Origin: Phialocephala subalpina
Taxonomy: Eukaryota > Ascomycota > Leotiomycetes > Helotiales > Mollisiaceae
Reading direction: 5' to 3'
NCBI GenBank assembly: GCA_900073065.1
Contig: FJOG01000026.1
Coordinates: forward strand, 868,470 to 932,469
Length of the DNA: 64,000 bases
The notes under the pieces are model-generated. The model did not search any database and was not told where the DNA came from. It saw only the letters and a program-made list of their open reading frames with translations. Below, in pieces: positions 12,914 through 24,665 of this stretch. Numbering within the stretch: position 1 is the first letter of the stretch; every line of letters begins with the position of its first letter. The position numbers and the translations under genes are program-made.

Positions 12914-14200
12914 ATGCAGAGCTTCACACGACAGCTAGCATGCCCTGCGGCACGACGATGCCTGAATAATGGCACTGCGCGTCCACAGCCTTTTCGGTAC
13001 ATCCACGCCACAGCTGCTGCTCAAGCACCACGAAAACGGAACTTCTTCTCGAGCAATGCGGCTCTGCAGGCAGAAGCTGCGAATCCAGATACAGTAACGG
13101 ATCTGCCACCGGCGCAGAAACGAAAACCTCTACGTGCGCCAGCTGGGAAGACTTCGTTGAGGAGAGTAGCAGTCGAGGCGCAACGATCACGAGAAAGCAC
13201 ACAGCGACGGAAAGATGTCGTTTCAGAAAGTGAAGGGAATAATAGGGTCACGGCGATATCAGTGGCAGATCAATTCGATATGGATGCAGTGATAAGAATT
13301 CTACGGTCTCATGGCTTCTCAATTGATCCCGACGAGACGGGTTTCGAGTCCGATCAGGTCATACATACGAGAGGCGTCAACAATGGGGATATCTTCGTCT
13401 TTCCTTCTGGGACTCTGGTGGCATGGTCATTACCAGAGGATGTGGTGTCGGATTTGGCAACCAAGACTCTGCTACCCGCAGCTGTCAACCCTCACATGGA
13501 CCAAATAGAGATTGAGACTCTAGACTACACAGAGGACGCCAAGAAGGAAAGCAGCAGTATTAAGGGAGATGTCATTATGTTGGGCACAAAGAAGCTTTCA
13601 CACTCCGAGCAACAATTAGAGTGAGATATCCTGCGGCTGAAGGTGCCTTTCCCGGTATACTGATTTTGTTCTAGCTCTCAAGTCGACAACACATTGGCAA
13701 AGATTGCCTTTTCTTCGGGCTTGGCTAGGTCGACAAAGCTTGCAGTGCTTGAAACGATGCTTGGTAAATACTTCGAGTCTATGCGGACCATTCCGACGAC
13801 ACTTTCTCGAGGCTTAAAATTGCCGTTCGATCGAAGCTTCATGCTGCAGAAGACGGGCGAACTGCTGGAGCTGAGAGCACAATTGAATCACTACTCCGAA
13901 CTTACCGATTCGCTGCCGGATTTATTCTGGGACAGCAAGTACGAATTGGGACTGGAGGGATACTATGATCAAGTTGGTAGAGCTCTTGATGTTGGTGTCC
14001 GAATTAAGACTTTGAACGAGAAGATGGATTATGCCCAAGAAATATCGACCATTCTACGACAGACACTGAGCGAGAAGCACAGCATCCATCTCGAATGGAT
14101 CATCATCATCCTCATCGCAGTCGAGGTATGCTTTGGAATTCGACACATATGGAAAGACATGAAGGAGGACCACGAAAAGGAACAGAAAGAGAAGGCATGA
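12914..14200 (+). CDS. Mitochondrial RMND1/Mrx10-type (DUF155) protein
   Basis: Exons 12914-13620 and 13675-14200 are joined by a GTGAGA...CTAG intron, giving 410 aa. The first 60 or so residues are rich in Arg, Ala and Ser, as in a mitochondrial presequence. The DUF155 (RMND1/Sif2/Sad1-Mrx10) domain follows. It contains VTAISVADQFD, GDIFVFPSGTLVAWS and, in exon 2, DNTLAKIAFSSGLARSTKLA. The C-terminus ends with one membrane segment (HLEWIIIILIAVEVCFG) and a charged tail. In animals RMND1 supports mitochondrial translation, and yeast Mrx10 is associated with the mitochondrial expression machinery. An inner-membrane role here is inferred from the family. The gene looks intact. Confidence 0.88.
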
Positions 14201-15701
14201 CGGACTTGGTTCCGCTACCACACCTCACTCGGCGTCTGGAAAATGGGCATTGATAGTGGCGTTTGTACAGAAGATTAGGATACCCCACTCCATCACGGCG
14301 ATGGTACTCGATTTGAAGAGGTCAGAAGCTATCGTACAGATCCGGCCAGCTCGGACGAAGCTACAATATCAAATTGTGCTTGGCATTTCCCGCATCCGTC
14401 TCTCAAGCTTTCATCTGGTCCAAACATCCCAAGGCTGCACACCTGGCTCTCCTTTCTTGCATTAGTCCCGGTGGTCTGGTAAATTTATTATTCGCTGCTT
14501 GCTAACATGACTCGATGATAACGGAATTCCCGAATACCGAATAGACTCCCTGGAAGCTTCCGTGTTCTCGAATCCAGCTGAGCGGGAGATATGCGCTGTC
14601 ACTTGTTTCGGCCTGCCGATCTCAGCTGCCGCGGAAATTCAAGGCGAGGAACATCGAGGTAAATTTGACCCCGCATGGAGATAGTCCTAGATTGCCCACT
14701 CTCCACACGGCGCTTCCCCAGATCTCCACTGCGGTTGTCGATTGACTGGGTATTCTCCAGAACGTCTCGGCGATATTTCCTAGATAGGGACACCAACTGG
14801 TCAATACCCGCGGGAGCAAGATACGACGCACGCATTTCCTTGGCGAGCATGTCGTCGTTGATTGAGACGTGCATCCTCAACAATATCCATGTGCCAAGAA
14901 GAGGCGATGCTCGTCCTGAGTTCCCTTGAGCCGGAAGACATCAGGAAGTTCCTCGGTCATTTATTTTTTTGCCTTCAAGTCCTTTTCTTGAGAATTTTAT
15001 TTGATTGCTTTTAGTTCGAGCCCGGAACACTCGGCTCAGTAGAAAAGGTTGCATCTCTACGGAGGTACGCGATAGCGAGGCATCGACTATCTCGAATCGT
15101 GCACCAAGTCGTGATCTCGAGATAAAGTTAAGGTTCAAGTTAGTTCTTGAATGTTGCAGTCCAGACTCGAGTTTTAAGCCACACCTCGGCCCTGGTTCCC
15201 AACCTAATGCGGGGTGAGCCGAAATAGTCCCCTCGTTTGCCCCCTTCTTTCTACTTGCTCTCTAGCTCCCGGCTTAGTCTTGTCCATCCGCGCTTTCAAG
15301 CTCAAGCCCAGACCATCGGTACCTTAACTGGTTACAGAAGTCTGAAGCCTAGAAAATGCCATCTCATTCGTTGGTCGCATTCGTATCTTCCCGAGATGCG
15401 CGAGAAATCTTATCCAGTACCAAGATATCTTAATCATGACGATAGATGAATTGGGACCACGGCGCACTTGGCGCTACTAGTTTGCATGGGGAAATCCTGG
15501 GGAGGTGAGATCTACAGCTTGCTCACCTGGTCCTTGATCCTCAACACTTCCCCGCAGTTCGTACCCCAGATTAACGTTTGTTACCTGTATAAGTACCCAG
15601 GCATCCTCCAACTTTCCTTGACCAAACATCTCACGTCCTTCTCCCCCCCAAAACTTTATCCTACTCTTCTTCTCCAGCTCCTTCTTCCAATCTCGCCCAT
15701 C
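14201..15701. other. Intergenic region, no gene seen
   Basis: 1.5 kb between the RMND1-like gene and the MFS gene. Short frames only. The last 150 bp before the MFS start are pyrimidine-rich (CT-rich leader, 15590-15700), as is common in fungal promoters and 5' leaders. Confidence 0.5.
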
Positions 15702-17350
15702 ATGACGGACTACGAGAAAGGCGGTGCTCAACACATCGAGCGCACCGCCTCCGAAGATTCCAACGATGCCCACATCGCAGAGTTCACTCCAGAGGAGCAA
15801 AAGAAGATCATCCACCGCATTGATCGCCGTCTCGTCACTACACTTGGTGTTCTCTACATGTGCTCTCTCATGGACAGAACAAACCTGGGTGCTGCCAACA
15901 TTGCTGTAAGTTCGATCGTGAAACCCAATGTGGGAACATGCATGCTGACGGTGGCATAGGGTATGGCAAAGGGTCTCAATCTGATTGGAGAGCGATACAG
16001 CCTTATTGTGCTTATCTTCTTCATTCCATACGTTCTCTTCCAACCCCCTGCAACTGTTGTCCTTCGCAAGGTATGACATTCTTCCAAGCGAAACTTACAC
16101 AAAATCTAATGCATCTCAGGTCGGGCCTCGACGTTTCCTGTCGGCAATCACTTTACTATGGGGAGGATGCATGATCGTAAGCCTAGCCTCTAAGCTAACG
16201 TCAGACGAGATAAGACCTAACATTTCTCAGGGCTTCGGATTCGTCAAGAAATGGGATCAGATGCTTGGTCTTCGTGTTATTCTTGGTGTCCTCGAGGCTG
16301 GTTTCTTCCCTGGCTGCGCGTATCTCTTGTCGACATGGTACACACGCTTCGAGCTCCAAAAACGAAATGCGGTCTTCTACCTCATCGGTTCCATGGCCTC
16401 TGCCATCGCCGGCATTATGGCATACGGCATTATGCAGATGGACGGACTCGGCGGTCTCTCCGGTTGGCGCTGGATCTTCGTCGTACGTCCCTCCACCCTC
16501 CCATCCTCTCTTCCAATCAATTAACAACTCCCAGGTCGAGGGTCTAATAACCTGCGTCTTCGCCATCCTCGGCTACTTTCTCATCGTCGACTTCCCCGAA
16601 AAAGCCGCCTCCTCCTGGCGTTTCCTCACCCCCCGCGAATCCGCATTCATCGTCGCCCGCATCGAAAAAGACCGCCACGACGCAATCCCTGAACCCTTCA
16701 ACATAACATCCTACCTCAAAAACGCACTCGACTCCAAAGTCTGGGCTTTCGCTTCCCTCTTCGGATTAACAACTACCAATACCTACGCCATCGCTTATTT
16801 CCTGCCCGTCATCCTTCACGAGGGGATGGGATTTTCCATCGCGAAAGCACAATGTCTGGTCGCTCCTCCTTATGTAGCAGCCGCGATCGTAATGTACGGC
16901 TGCGCAGTCCTAGGCGATAAGTATCACATTCGCGGTCCGATCGTAGCTTTCAACGCCGTGCTAGGACTTATCGGCCTTCCTCTCCTGGGCTATGCACATA
17001 ACAACGCCGTGAGATATTTCGGTGTCTTCTTAGCTACGATTGCAGGAAACGCAAATGTTCCAGCTGTATTGACGTATCAGGCGAATAATATTAGAGGACA
17101 GTGGAAGAGAGCTTTATGCTCGGCGACGTTGGTTGGGTTTGGTGGTATCGGCGGCATTGTTGGGAGTACGGTTTTTAGGGATCAGGATGCGCCGAAGTAT
17201 GGGCCGGGGATTATGACGGTTATGATTGCTAATGGGTTGATTCTTGTGATCACTGCGTTGTTATCGGTCAAGTTTCACCTCGCAAACAAGCGTGTAGACA
17301 GAGGAGGCAAGCCGATCGAGGGACAGGAAGGATTTCATTATACTTTGTAA
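15702..17350 (+). CDS. MFS transporter, anion:cation symporter (Dal5-like) family
   Basis: Five exons (15702-15905, 15960-16070, 16120-16176, 16231-16482, 16535-17350) join in phase to 479 aa, the usual length for this family. The start is the ATG followed by TDYEKGG. A cytoplasmic N-terminus is followed by twelve likely membrane helices. Family marks include MDRTNLGAANIAG after helix 1, LGVLEAGFFPGCAYLLSTWY in helix 4-5, and SGWRWIFVVEG at the central loop. Relatives carry allantoate, nicotinate, pantothenate or other carboxylates with protons across the plasma membrane. The substrate cannot be read from the sequence. All splice sites are canonical and no lesions are visible. It stands alone, without a catabolic partner next to it. 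Confidence 0.9.
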
Positions 17351-17436
17351 AGTAGCAGGAGGTGATGAAGAGAGATGAATGATGAGATTCATGACTTGAC
17401 ATGATTATCCTGTGTACGCCCGATGTCGTGATACTG

Positions 17437-18542
17437 TTAATCACGAGCCGGTCTCATAGGTACCACCCCAACGAACAACGACGTCAGATGGCGACTCCTC
17501 GGCGGCGTTCTCTCAACTACCGCTCTGAGAGGGGGACGTCGACGCCTTGAGCAAGGCCCCCATCTCTTAACCGGTCTCCAAATCCCCTTCACAACCCACG
17601 GGTACCATTTGATAGCCACAAAATACCCCAATGTCACAATGACTGCGTAAAGAAAGGCCAGCAGACAAAGAACCCTACAGAGCATCAGGAATACATAAGA
17701 TGCCGTGGTGAAAGCGTGATTGTCCTGAAGTTGAGGGGTGGCGACTCCGACTTGAAAAGCACCGAGCACGATGGAGAAGTAGATGAACACGATAGCGAGG
17801 AGCCCGAGATGGTTGTTCATCCAATCAATGTGAGAGAAATGAGTGCGGTTGTAAGATTGATATAACTTCTGCCCATCCCCAGCCCGACCAGTGGATTCCA
17901 GATGAGACAAGATGGTAAGATCCAGGTATCCGCTCCTGATGGTCCAATATAGCATTTGGCTCTCTCTACTCAGATAGCCGGAAGTACCCAATGCCTGAGC
18001 CTGGGACTCAAAGTGCGTGAGACTGTCCATCAAATCTCCCCAGTTTCGTAACTTGGTTTTCTTACTCACCAGTCCCAGGTCCTTGGCAATCCGTAAGTCG
18101 CTTTTGTGTTTGATTAGCTGTTTGTAGCTGTACAGTAATGCGAATGCGTCTTGTCGAGTCCCGCAAACTCGTTGAGTGGTAGATCTGGTTGCCATAATTC
18201 GATGGCCATGGTCTGTTTTGGGATGGGTTTGAGGTAGAGCCAATCTCCATCGTCAGTGATCGTGCGCTGCTAGACGAGATGCATATTTGCATCTTCGACA
18301 ACGACCATGCGGTTTTGGAGAAGGATTTCATGGTGGAGAGGTCGCATGGATCGGGTGTCCAGGGATCGGCCGACGAGAAGCTGCTCTTTCAATTTGAACA
18401 GTGAGAGATCTGTCATCATAGCTTCGACACGGGATGCAGGGACCGGGCGCTTCTCATCCTTGAGCTTCAGATCAACGCCGTCAATGTCGATGGCAATGAT
18501 TGCATCTTGAGGTGGACTTCCGAAAGTAGTGGGAGATGCCAT
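17437..18542 (-). pseudogene. Uncharacterised fungal membrane protein, probably broken
   Basis: The reading starts at 18542 and runs in one frame to an in-frame TAG at 18270-18272 (after DANMHLV). It resumes in that same frame (QRTITDDGDWLYLKPIPK) down to about 18150 and then continues one frame over (RQDAFALLYSYKQLIKHKSDL). The last part ends at 17437. Together this resembles a fungal family I know only as uncharacterised. That family has a middle HL-x-W to KP-x-P region, the motif Y-K-S-D-L-R-I-A-x-D-x-x-L-V, and a C-terminal pair of membrane helices (here WMNNHLGLLAIVFIYFSIVL and FLMLCRVLCLLAFLYAVIV). I found no GTRAGT donor that would remove the TAG as an intron. A nonsense change plus a frame slip is the simplest reading. 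Sequence errors are the alternative. Confidence 0.55.
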
Positions 18543-19986
18543 CTAGGTTCCGCCACCTTGTCTCAGTTCAATCCTTTGACAAGCTTAAGATTCCAGAATC
18601 TTACTTGTGAGGGATCTAGATACACTCCAAGGCGCTCAAAAAGAATCACATGCAACAACAGCAGCAGTTGGAAGCGACGAGAGGGAGTTCAAAAACGGTC
18701 TCGGCAGGAAAGAGGGGAAAGTGGGGAATTGACCTTCGAGTAAGTTTTACAACGCTCTCTACACGAAGCATTGTGATAAAAGAATTCGAGAGAGTTCGAA
18801 GAATCGCGAAGAGCTGCAATGCCACGTCAAATGATGTATCTGGTTAGGCTAGGAGAGGAATCTTGTGCGGCTGAGAGGCTTGCTGCACCTGGATTTGTCA
18901 ACATGCCTGCTGAAGCATTTGCCATGTGATATCGTGTCTCCAAGGGGAGACATCATTCTAGAAGCACTTGATTCCCTGATTGTGTCTCGTTCGGGCGTTG
19001 TGTTGAGTCTTGCGTGGAGGAGGTCATCGAGAGGTGAAGTTTCACGAAGATTGGGGGTGACAAACTCGAGCCTAATCTGGTCTAGTCTGCCTCGCTTAAT
19101 CGGAGATAAGAATCTCTTCTCCAGCTGAAGTCGCTTTTCCCTCCTTTCCATCTTTTCTTCAAATGCCGAACGAGTGTTCCTATGGTCCTATGTTTTCTTC
19201 CGCAACTGTATACTCATCAAGATGCAATATCCACATCTGCGAGAGTACTTGACGATGGGTATTTTGGTAGAACGGCGGACCGAATCACCGCTTCCATCAA
19301 CATCATATTAGAAGCGCAGGTCCTTTGTATGCAAAGGTTGACTTCTTGAAGAGAATTTGTATGCGGAGAGTTTGTTTCAATTTGATGACAAGAAGTTCGG
19401 CGGGATCTCCTCCCCGCGGCAGATCAGTGACTGCCGCTGTATCCTGGGGTAAATCCGGGGTAGACCCCTGGAAATATCATTTTGCCTGAACTTTTTGTAT
19501 TGTTTCTGGAGGTTTTCCGCGATTCTCTACATGTTTCTCGATCGCGTCGTCCGAAACCCGTTCACGATCTGCAGGTCCCAAGTTGTTGTGCATGTAGGGC
19601 TTCTTCCGCTGCGAGATCCCCGCAGCAACATCGTATGGTCTCCATCGTAGCCGCTTAGTACGACTTCAAAATCTTCAGCCGGGATGGATGTTGTCTGATG
19701 TTAAGTATAACATCGCTACCCAGATTGCAGATATACGTCACATATCTTGGTATTAATTATATTCTCCGCTCCCAACTCGACGCACTCAAAGGTTTCGCGC
19801 ACACGTTACAACCGCATTAATTGTTGTAGCAAGGCTAACAGCTATCCCGGTTGATGGACGCGTATTTATTCATCCGAAGAATATTAAAGTCAAGCAGTCG
19901 TCCTATTTCTTTGTGTCAAAATCACGACCTCCACATCACATCACCTAGCCAATCCACCTCGTCTTCGCCTTTTTCAATTTTCCATC
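18543..19986. other. Intergenic region, no gene seen
   Basis: 1.4 kb with no domain-bearing frame on either strand. The right end, next to the secreted-protein gene, is pyrimidine-rich and may hold its promoter. Confidence 0.5.
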
Positions 19987-20277
19987 ATGCACATCTCAAT
20001 CCTCCTCTTCAGCCTTATCACCTCAGTCTCCGCCCAAGCAGCTCAAAACTGCAGCGTCAAAGGCTACGATACGGGCAAACACCCCGCCTTCTACGTCAAC
20101 AGCACGATCACCACCCCTGTCGCCTGTAAAGCCTTCTGCGCCGCCTCCATATACGGGAAGTGCGAGAGTTTCGCGGTGGGAGGTGCTTGCTTGTTGTATA
20201 ATGTTACAGTTATGGGGAATGTGAATGCGATGAATACGAGCACGTTTACGTTCTATGATGGGACTTGCACAGTTTAG
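19987..20277 (+). CDS. Small secreted protein, PAN/apple-like spacing (96 aa)
   Basis: A single-exon frame with an ATG at 19987 and a pyrimidine-rich leader. Residues 1-19 are a clear signal peptide (hydrophobic ILLFSLITSVSAQA). The mature part has six cysteines (NCSVKG, ACKAFC, KCESF, ACLLY, TCTV) and three N-x-S/T sequons (NCS, NST, NVT). The pattern C...C-x3-C...C-x-S-F...C-x-L-Y resembles a minimal PAN/apple module, a fold used for protein or sugar binding. That likeness rests on spacing alone. The protein should be exported and N-glycosylated. The function is unknown, and no partner gene is adjacent. Confidence 0.6.
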   Translation: MHISILLFSLITSVSAQAAQNCSVKGYDTGKHPAFYVNSTITTPVACKAFCAASIYGKCESFAVGGACLLYNVTVMGNVNAMNTSTFTFYDGTCTV

Positions 20278-21432
20278 TTTGAGTTTGTTGCGTCGAGACG
20301 TGCTGTAAGTGTTTTATGATAGGTCTTGAGGGTTTAGGAAGTTGCTGAATGGTTTGTAGTGCTGATGATCAGATTGAGGGGTAGTTTGACTGAACACGGG
20401 GTTCGTTAGGACAATTATTTGGGAATCGAAATGCTGAGAGGAAAATTTCTTGTGCATACCATGGTCGTGAACGAGGCTTGTATATACACTGGAGAAAAGG
20501 ATGCACGTTGGTGACTTTGAATCATTCCTAGTCTCGTCGATTACGGTTCTTCTTGCATGCAGGAGTGGCAGAGGAAACAACTCAGCATAACGCGAAAACT
20601 CGGTTTCAAACGAAGAAGTACGGACCTAAGTCATTCGCATTTTCAACGAGTTTTTTCAGACTTCGATTTGTGATAGAATATTTTGATCTTTTCGAGGCCT
20701 CACTCTCAGTACGTACATCATGGGTCCAAGACCTCGATCGAGGCACCCCGGTATTGGAAGGTCAGAGCGCTGTGCTCCACTGTAAATATCTTTCGATGTT
20801 TCGACGCGTCAACACGTTCTTACTTCTCTTCCTCACCTCCCACATTCGCCTTCTTGTTCGGTCGATAACACCAGCCATTCCCAAGCAAAATGGAGCACAT
20901 CCAACTTCCCCTGACAGCGGCACAAGTCACGGAGATCATGGCGCGCGTTTCGATGTATGCTGCCGGCGATCGACGCCATTTGTACAAGAGGTTGACCGAA
21001 AGCTTCTGTCAAACCTTGATACGGAACGCCTCGGGTGCTACTCCTCACAAATGGTCCGTTCGAGAGATGGTTTGGCCATTTTGAATATCACGTGAACTCG
21101 TAACCCGCACGTGCTTGATCGCGGCCGGATTATGTTTTTTTCCTTTCATATTATTATTTCGCGAATACCGCAAGCATTGATCGAGCATACAGACAGACGT
21201 CGAGCACCATCTCCAAGCATTACAAATTCACAACGTCTCACCAAATCTTCACGCTACTTCATATCCTAGCCTTGGTTTCGGTGCTAGTAGCAGCTAAATT
21301 GAACCCGAGTCTGTTGTCGGACCCAGTGGTCATTAGTCTCAGCTTCCTGGAGCTTTCCGTTGTCTTGATGGGACTCAACTTACTCACGCCTATGCCTCCC
21401 CTCCGTCTTCGATCTCGAGCGAGTCTCCCCAT
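20278..21432. other. Intergenic region with a possible small membrane-protein gene
   Basis: One plus-strand frame around 21200-21400 encodes two hydrophobic stretches (LLHILALVSVLVAAKLN and SLSFLELSVVLMGLNLL). An upstream ATG frame at 20890-21084 could be a first exon. I could not connect them with convincing splice sites, so I do not call a gene. Confidence 0.25.
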
Positions 21433-21876
21433 TCAAAGCGACTCTCGCTCCGGAGTAGGTTTATTCAACCGAAACCACTCCTTTTCCCGCTCTGAGCCTG
21501 CAGCAGGAGGAGCGACCCCACTAATCCTCCACAAATCCCTCGGCGTCTCCTGGATAAAATATTCCCAGTCCATTCCCTTTTCCTGGAACCTCGGAGTGAG
21601 GATCGAATCAACCTTGTCAAGGAATCGTTTCTTGCTGGCGTCGCTGTCGAATCCGCGGGCAGGGTGGTAGATGGAGATGGACGTGTATTTCGAGGACGAG
21701 GAGCGTCCTTCGCCGCCGACGTAGATATCGGATGGCCCAAGCTCGATGAATTGGACGTTAACGAAGAATGCGGGGATGAGGACTTTTACGTAGAGGTTTG
21801 TGAGGAGCTGGGCGAGCTCGCTTTTCTCTGAGGGAGAGAAGGTGTTTTGGGTGTGTGTGAAAACCCAGAGAGGCAT
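21433..21876 (-). CDS. Tautomerase-fold protein, cis-CaaD-like (Tautomerase_3)
   Basis: 147 aa, single exon. I chose the ATG at 21876 rather than the longer frame because it gives Met-Pro. In this superfamily Met is removed and Pro-1 is the catalytic base. The start MPLWVFTH, the central IPAFFVNVQFIELG and IYVGGE, and the late MDWEYFIQE to WRISG follow the fungal relatives of cis-3-chloroacrylic acid dehalogenase. In that family Arg residues and a late Glu/Tyr assist Pro-1. The exact equivalents were not aligned here. Substrates of the fungal members are mostly unknown, so dehalogenase activity should not be assumed. An isolated gene with no obvious pathway neighbours. Confidence 0.72.
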   Translation of the reverse strand: MPLWVFTHTQNTFSPSEKSELAQLLTNLYVKVLIPAFFVNVQFIELGPSDIYVGGEGRSSSSKYTSISIYHPARGFDSDASKKRFLDKVDSILTPRFQEKGMDWEYFIQETPRDLWRISGVAPPAAGSEREKEWFRLNKPTPERESL

Positions 21877-23832
21877 GATTAATAAAAGATTGGGGTTAGA
21901 TTTTTTCTTTTTTCTTTTTTTCTCGACTTTATTGGTGTATGGATGTGGCAAGTCAAGAGAATAAGTAGGTGAAAGTCTTGGAGAAAACGGTTCTAATGTT
22001 TTATTATATCAAAACAAGAGAGCAGGTTCTGAGCAGCTTCACATCAGCTACTTTAATACCTTGCCTAGTAATCATCACGACGTTCCTCCTCACAATATCG
22101 AATGTAAGCATTCCATTTGCCTCGGCATAAAAATAAACTCTCTTTCTTTGTGCTATGTATCTTACACCGCGCAGAACTAAGACAATAATAAGACGATAAC
22201 TCGCTGCGCTTTGTATCAGGTACTTGACCAGCGAGGCAGCAACTAATTCGCGTAGGCGATTTAGGAATTCGGTTCGGGTCAACTGGATGCCGACGGGCAG
22301 AACATTCGCTCCAGAAGCAGAGGGGTGTTGGGATTGAGATTATTAATCTTGAGATTTGCCGAGACGGGGATCAGGCACAGCAAATGCTTTGCTTGTGCTT
22401 TGTACCTTGGATAGTGTGGATATTGAACAACTACATTGCGCTTTTGTATTAAGTACTTAAGTACTTAGGCAGGGGGGAATTGCGTAGCGAGCTTAAAGCA
22501 CGACTTCTATTTTATCTGATTGGCAAGACCGGGGTATAAGGTTCCGCCGTCCTACCAATCGCGAAGATGAGACGAGAGAAGGCTCTGGGGAGGGAGGGGT
22601 GTGAGGAGTGCATATGTAGGTGTGTCTTGTCGATGACTAACGCCAACCCCTCTTTTCGATTAGCAAAGCTATCTCTTTTTGTTTCTGGAAAAAGTGAATA
22701 CGGGAAAGGGGCCAGAGTTGAAGTCTCACTACTATAGAACGAAATCTCTGAGGAGCCCACGGGACATTGAGTGGTGTGGAAAGAGAGCCAAGTTGATTTC
22801 TTTGGTGATGGATTGCACGCTTTGCAGCAGTAGCTGCTAGGGACGGATTCGAAGTTGTTCCCTCTCTTTATATATCTTGAACACCTCGAACGCCGTAGTG
22901 TCAAAGAAAGATTCACAACGTCCTCCCAAACCTTAAAGCAACCTCATCTCCCGGCCGTGGTCTCGGAACAGGCAAAAGTTCAATTGCTCTTGAATCAATT
23001 GTTGGGCCTAATGGCTATTAGTGTTTCATTCCTAAAATATTTTTATATATTTTTTTATTCAAGACTTACTCAAGTGCCCATGTCGATGTCTCCGATCTCG
23101 ACTGAGTCTCCACATGACCCAGCCTAAAAAGAGGCTAAGTACACCAATTACAATTGTGAAAATTCCAATTATTAGATTAATTGAGGTATTTGTTGAGAGG
23201 GCTAGGCCGCGAGGGAGGAGAGCTGCAGCTGCGAAAAAAAATGGATTAATTAGCAAGGCTGACACAAGGGGAAATTCTTAGTTACCCATTTGCCCATTGG
23301 ACGAGAAAGAAAGATAGCAGCGTGTTCTCACAGTGGTTTTGGGACCTTTCTCAGCGCCAGCGTTACAATTCTGCTCGCGTTAAGATCAGCAACACGATAG
23401 TGCGTCCATTGGGGACCGGAATTGGATCCCTATCGTACGCCAGCGCATGAGAATCGCTCTCGCATCGGAGGGTGTGTATTCTTGAGCTATGTCCTCTTCC
23501 AAGCTAGCTGCTTTCCGGAAAGCGCCTCCCGAGCTCCTCGCTCTCTTTTACTCTACAACATCTATTTTCGTAGACAGCTTCAATTCGACAACCAATTGAA
23601 GTGTGCGAACATTGACGAACGGAGTACCACCGACGCCGAAATGGAAGTACAAATCGGCAAACCTGCTTGATCTTGACCATAGAGCTAATTCTGCATCACT
23701 ACCCCGCGTCTCGAGACCAATGGAGAGCTAAGATGAGGTGGAATACCACTTGTGGAGAAGTCATACTCCGGTTTCTGGATGGGGTCAAAAGCCGTGTGTG
23801 ATCAATACGAAATGCCGTTTGTGGAGTGTTTA
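21877..23832. other. Gene-poor region, no gene seen
   Basis: Two kilobases upstream of the tautomerase gene. A frame at 23059-23265 (minus) encodes one hydrophobic helix (NLIIGIFTIVIGVLSLFLGW) but has no ATG and no visible exon partner. It could be a gene fragment. Nothing else is recognisable. Confidence 0.4.
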
Positions 23833-23990
23833 CTGTGGTCTTTGGATAAGTAATTACACCCCTGAGGGTTTTGAACTCAGCCTCACCAAGGGTAGAGAGC
23901 CAATACGAAAGACAGAGCTGGCTTAGTTGTGGGGTCGGGCGTGCTAGAAGTAGATGCCAAGGGTGTAATTATTTATCCAAAGACCACAGT
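23833..23990. mobile_element. 158-bp MITE with 29-bp terminal inverted repeats
   Basis: The left end, 23833-23861, begins CTGTGGTCTTTGG. The right end, 23962-23990, ends CCAAAGACCACAG. The two 29-bp arms are inverted copies with one mismatch. Both ends are flanked by the dinucleotide TA (23831-23832 and 23991-23992), the target duplication used by Tc1/mariner-type transposases. The interior has no coding capacity. This is the structure of a non-autonomous miniature inverted-repeat element. Confidence 0.8.
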
Positions 23991-24179
23991 ATGGCGTGGA
24001 GGCCAGATTTGAAGTGAAGAACTATATACGATGTAGCTTCTCGTATAGCAGCCGGAAGAGGATTAAATCAACGGTCAGAATTGGAGCCAGCGCTTGGATT
24101 GAATTCCAAATAGACTCTAAAGAAGTGATAGAATCGAGCCCAAAACCTAATCAAGTACAGGCCAAAATAGAGCAAAAAA

Positions 24180-24665
24180 TTAGAACCAAGAATTTGAATT
24201 AAAAGATTCAAAATTAAAATCATTGGTTTTATATCCAAATAATACTAATATTATATTTTATAATATATATAAAAAGAAACTTTAAAAATATTTAAAATCG
24301 AATTAAATTTGATTTAAATAAAAACAAAAATTATTATATAACCAAAAATGAAAAAATAGAAATATAATAAAAATAAAATAAAATTTTTATTTATATTTTT
24401 ATTTTTAAATATTTTAATTATAAATAAATTTATTAAAATATTATTATATTTTTAATTAATAAATATATATATTATAAATCGTAATTATAAATTTTTTTTA
24501 AATACGTTTCTATTTAAAGTATTAAAACTAATAATATTAAATATTAAAATATTAAAATCTTATTTTCTTTATAATTTTAAAAAAAAGGTTTAAAAAGTTT
24601 CTTTTTAATAAATAATTTTTATAAAATTAATTAAATTAATTATAATAAGCAAATATAAGCTAGGG
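24180..24665. repeat. Strongly AT-rich island, RIP-like
   Basis: About 480 bp consist almost only of A and T, with long TTTATT/AATAAA stretches and no usable frame. The change from normal composition on both sides is abrupt. In Pezizomycotina such islands are usually transposon remnants worn down by repeat-induced point mutation (C to T). No encoded element can be recognised any more. It is directly followed by an imperfect palindrome near 24662-24685 (TAGGGGTTTC ... GTACCCCCTA). Confidence 0.7.

Noticed and set aside
23059..23265. Small single-helix membrane protein
   Set aside because: It has no ATG and no splice partner. A hydrophobic frame alone is not enough.
23860..23885. B-box-like GGTTTTGAACTC that might mark a tRNA or SINE
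   Set aside because: It has no A-box at the right distance and cannot form a cloverleaf. It lies within a MITE defined by inverted repeats and TA flanks.
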